Source: an uncultured Woeseia sp.
GTDB taxonomy: Bacteria; Pseudomonadota; Gammaproteobacteria; Steroidobacterales; Woeseiaceae
Length of the DNA stretch: 5,287 bases
NCBI GenBank assembly: GCA_937925605.1
Contig: CALALV010000069.1
Span: 1 to 5,287, forward strand
Direction of reading: 5' to 3'
Made by a program: the position numbers and the translations under genes. Of the stretch, positions 5,016 through 5,287 are shown one piece after another. A model generated the notes under the pieces. It was given only the letters and a program-made list of their open reading frames with translations. It made no database searches and was not told where the DNA came from. Positions within the stretch are counted from its first letter, which is position 1. The number at the start of each line of letters is the position of its first letter.

Positions 5016-5287
5016 GTGCTGACCAGCCTGCAGGTACGGAATTTCGCGATCATCGACGCGGTCGAGGTCGAGTTCGGCGCCGGTATGACGGTGCTGACCG
5101 GCGAGACCGGCGCCGGCAAGTCGATACTCGTCGACGCGCTCGCGCTGGTGCTCGGCGAGCGCGGCAGCGCGACGGTCGTTCGCGACGGCGCCGAGCGCGC
5201 CGAGATCGCCGCGGACTTCGACCTCGCCGCGCACGCCGGCGCGCGGGCCTTGCTCGCCGAGCAGGCGCTCGACGCCGACGACGACTG
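5016..5287 (+). CDS. recN: DNA repair protein RecN (N-terminal part, cut by window end)
   Basis: The first 90 codons of RecN are present; the gene runs off the right edge (full-length RecN proteins are around 550 residues). RecN is an SMC-like ATPase of the nucleoid that tethers DNA ends during recombinational repair of double-strand breaks. The reading frame begins GTG and gives MLTSLQVRNFAIID, then GMTVLTGETGAGKS with the Walker A motif at 29-36, followed by LALVLGERG; this closely matches the RecN N terminus (FAI, GMTVITGETGAGKS in E. coli). The GTG start is chosen from the aligned N terminus and the GGGAG 8 nt upstream. It starts 4 nt after the nadK stop, so a shared transcript is likely. 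In E. coli recN is LexA-regulated from its own promoter; no LexA-box (CTG-N10-CAG with AT-rich core) is obvious here, though the window does not exclude one within nadK. Confidence 0.95.
   Translation, partial: MLTSLQVRNFAIIDAVEVEFGAGMTVLTGETGAGKSILVDALALVLGERGSATVVRDGAERAEIAADFDLAAHAGARALLAEQALDADDD

Noticed and set aside
3974..5119. Minus-strand open frame of 381 codons over nadK and the recN start
   Set aside because: Opposite strand of the clear NAD kinase; low-complexity Arg/Ala/Val composition typical of an antisense shadow.

Overview
This window is a GC-rich (roughly two thirds G+C) chromosomal segment from a proteobacterium, most likely a gammaproteobacterium. The protein sequences align residue for residue with E. 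coli DnaK over more than 500 positions. The arrangement also fits: a heat-shock cluster hrcA-grpE-dnaK on the minus strand, divergent from nadK-recN on the plus strand. In E. coli grpE also lies next to nadK and recN. The presence of hrcA, which E. coli lacks, points to a lineage such as Xanthomonadales or Chromatiales relatives. I cannot name the genus.

Layout, left to right. Positions 1-116 are a non-coding, almost T-free, extremely GC-rich stretch full of inverted repeats, just downstream of dnaK. dnaK (117-2063, minus) is complete and is preceded by a very good heat-shock sigma factor (sigma-32) promoter in the 78-nt gap to grpE. grpE (2142-2723, minus) has its own similar sigma-32-like promoter and a leader hairpin in the 145-nt gap to hrcA. 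hrcA (2869-3927, minus) encodes the heat-inducible transcription repressor. Between hrcA and nadK lies a 187-nt divergent intergenic region with a probable sigma-70 promoter for hrcA, a weaker candidate for nadK, and a long near-perfect palindrome in the hrcA leader. nadK (4115-5011, plus) and the start of recN (5016 to the window end, plus) form a tight two-gene unit.

How the genes work together: GrpE is the nucleotide exchange factor of the DnaK chaperone, and DnaK with DnaJ (not in this window) refolds proteins and also controls sigma-32. HrcA is a second heat-shock repressor, which normally binds CIRCE sites. No CIRCE pair is visible in this window, so HrcA probably acts elsewhere (for example at groESL), while grpE and dnaK appear to be driven by sigma-32. 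NadK makes NADP and RecN acts in double-strand break repair; they are housekeeping neighbours, not part of the chaperone system.

I see no mobile element, CRISPR array, tRNA or rRNA, and no evidence for a wholly new system. The points worth a second look are a local anomaly in the DnaK lid that looks like a pair of compensating frameshifts, an atypical residue at the NadK cofactor-specificity position, the duplicated sigma-32 promoter architecture, the hrcA palindrome, and the hairpin-rich dnaK 3' flank.
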